Shown here: piece after piece, positions 62,818 through 64,000 of the stretch
Numbering within the stretch: position 1 is the stretch's first letter
How the letters are laid out: every line of letters starts with the position of its first letter
NCBI GenBank assembly: GCA_036785325.1
Contig: JAXIVH010000014.1
Span: 5,709,101-5,773,100, forward strand
DNA: 64,000 bases
Direction: 5' to 3'
From: Urophycis tenuis
Taxonomy: Eukaryota > Chordata > Actinopteri > Gadiformes > Phycidae
The notes under the pieces: model-generated
Seen by the model: only the letters and a program-made list of their open reading frames with translations
Database searches by the model: none
Told to the model about the DNA's origin: nothing
Translations under genes and position numbers: made by a program

Positions 62818-63484
62818 GTTTGTGGGAACACAGTCATTGAGTTGGCTATTGCCGTAAAGTCGGCTACTTTGTGTCAAAGAGTCTTCAGCTTTATATCCTT
62901 ACAAAGTGCACATTGCCAAGAGTTCAGTTGTTCGCATGTACCCGATATGTCTTTCACGTACCTCATTTAGATAAAACAAGTAAACCCCAGTACATAACTT
63001 GACCCCTTCCCCCTCCCAAATAACTCACAATAACAATCTCTCTGTTCAATGTCATGTATTATTAAAAACAAGTCAGGAAAGTTTGGACTCTGGGAATTAC
63101 CCATTGTTTGGCTAAACAATTCACCCTCTATATTGTCGGAGAAAGGGTAATGGTGGGTGGGGGTGGGGGGTACTTGGGGGTTGGGGGGGGGGATGAAGGA
63201 AGCCTAGTCCCAAGCTGACCTTCTCCCTCTCGCACGCTGCTGAAAGTGTTCCTGCTGCGCGGCCCGGGCCCGACTATTCCCACCGCTGTTTAAATATAGT
63301 TCCTCAGACGGTGGCTGTTGTTGTGGCGGGTGCTTAATACAGAGGGCTAGTTTACTCTTTATTGTTCCTGCTTTCCTTTCCTCGGGAAGGAGGAGGGGGG
63401 GGGGGTTGGGGGGGGGTGCTCTGATACTATCCTCGCAGCCGGGGGGATACACCTGATTCTCATAGCGAGGGGAGTATGGTGGGC

Positions 63485-63487
<3 letters not shown>

Positions 63488-63530
<43 letters not shown>
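63488..63530. repeat. (GT)n microsatellite
   Basis: About 20 GT units near the right edge, within a kif26a intron. Confidence 0.95.
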
Positions 63531-63532
<2 letters not shown>

Positions 63533-63708
63533 CCTGGACTCCTCTCAGCGCTCCTCGTCGGAGGCTGGGGACCACCTCAGCGTGTGTGTGTGGTCTGATG
63601 CCCGGCTGGATGGTGGTGTGATCGTAATCAGCGAGTGTCTGGATCTGATGGATCTGTGCGCGTCCGTCGTCAGGCGATCACTCCACGCCACGCCGCGCTC
63701 GCCTCGAC

Positions 63709-63740
63709 CACACACACACACACGCACACACGCACGCACG

Positions 63741-63780
<40 letters not shown>

Positions 63781-63782
63781 CA
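63709..63782. repeat. (CA)n microsatellite
   Basis: CA repeat with CG interruptions. Antisense Val/Cys open frames across it are artefacts. Confidence 0.95.
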
Positions 63783-64000
63783 CACGCCACTTCCCGTCTC
63801 CTTTATCTCCGCTCTGATCTGCTGCTAAGCAGGCTCCTGCTGACCTTTCCTTTGTCCTGCGTCGGCAGCCCCCCTCTCCCCAGGTGTGCTGTGAAGTTGA
63901 ACCCCACACACACACACACACACACACTATCACCGCCGCCATCGCCGCCGCCACCATCATCACCACCACAACCACCACCATCACCACCGCCACCACAACC

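Larger units (their letters stand above)
62818..64000 (+). other. kif26a intron with GT, CA and G-rich repeats
   Basis: Intron sequence after the homologous exon, to the window edge. It holds G runs at about 63152-63192 and 63395-63417, GT repeats at 63488-63530, CA repeats at 63709-63782 and 63905-63927, and a CCR/CAC tract to the end. No further exon was identified. Confidence 0.5.

Overview
This window is nuclear DNA from a bony fish, almost certainly a teleost. It has small introns with GT-AG borders, many CA/GA/CT and poly-C/G microsatellites, a tRNA-derived fish SINE, and an L2/CR1-type LINE. Its gene set matches vertebrate chromosome-14-type synteny: ktn1, vcpkmt and arf6 on one side; aspg, mir-203 and kif26a on the other. 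The microsatellite density is reminiscent of gadids, but that is only an impression. There is no bacterial, viral or CRISPR content.

Layout. Positions 1-9.1 kb hold the 5' part of ktn1 (kinectin, minus strand). Its coding exons lie below 5.08 kb, and a likely untranslated first exon sits near 9 kb. A complete 20-exon msh4 (meiotic MutS homologue, minus strand) spans 9.39-15.65 kb. It shares a 431-bp head-to-head spacer with a complete 5-exon vcpkmt (VCP lysine methyltransferase, plus strand; 16.08-17.32 kb). About 8 kb of gene-poor DNA follows, then the single-coding-exon arf6 (minus strand, 25.53-26.06 kb), then a 1.4-kb foldback element (28.18-29.58 kb). The aspg gene (asparaginase with ankyrin repeats, plus strand) runs from 32.66 to 55.22 kb in 16 coding exons. 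Its 9.5-kb first intron holds a 7.2-kb hAT transposon (33.95-41.18 kb), which is itself split by a 4.8-kb LINE inserted in its transposase reading frame. Downstream lie the mir-203 hairpin (57.84-57.90 kb) with its own TATA-type promoter, and the first exons of kif26a (60.2-62.8 kb), which continues beyond the window.

How the genes relate. They are independent housekeeping or tissue genes, not an operon: ER-membrane/kinesin tethering (ktn1), meiotic crossover (msh4), methylation of the VCP ATPase (vcpkmt), membrane-traffic GTPase (arf6), amidohydrolase (aspg), an epidermal microRNA (mir-203) and an atypical kinesin (kif26a). The most notable structures are the nested hAT/LINE, the foldback element, decayed duplications of splice donors in vcpkmt and aspg, a GC-AG intron in aspg, and an apparent one-base frame break in a kif26a exon. 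I found no convincing new biochemical system. Exon borders come from reading the sequence and keeping reading frame; no alignment was run.
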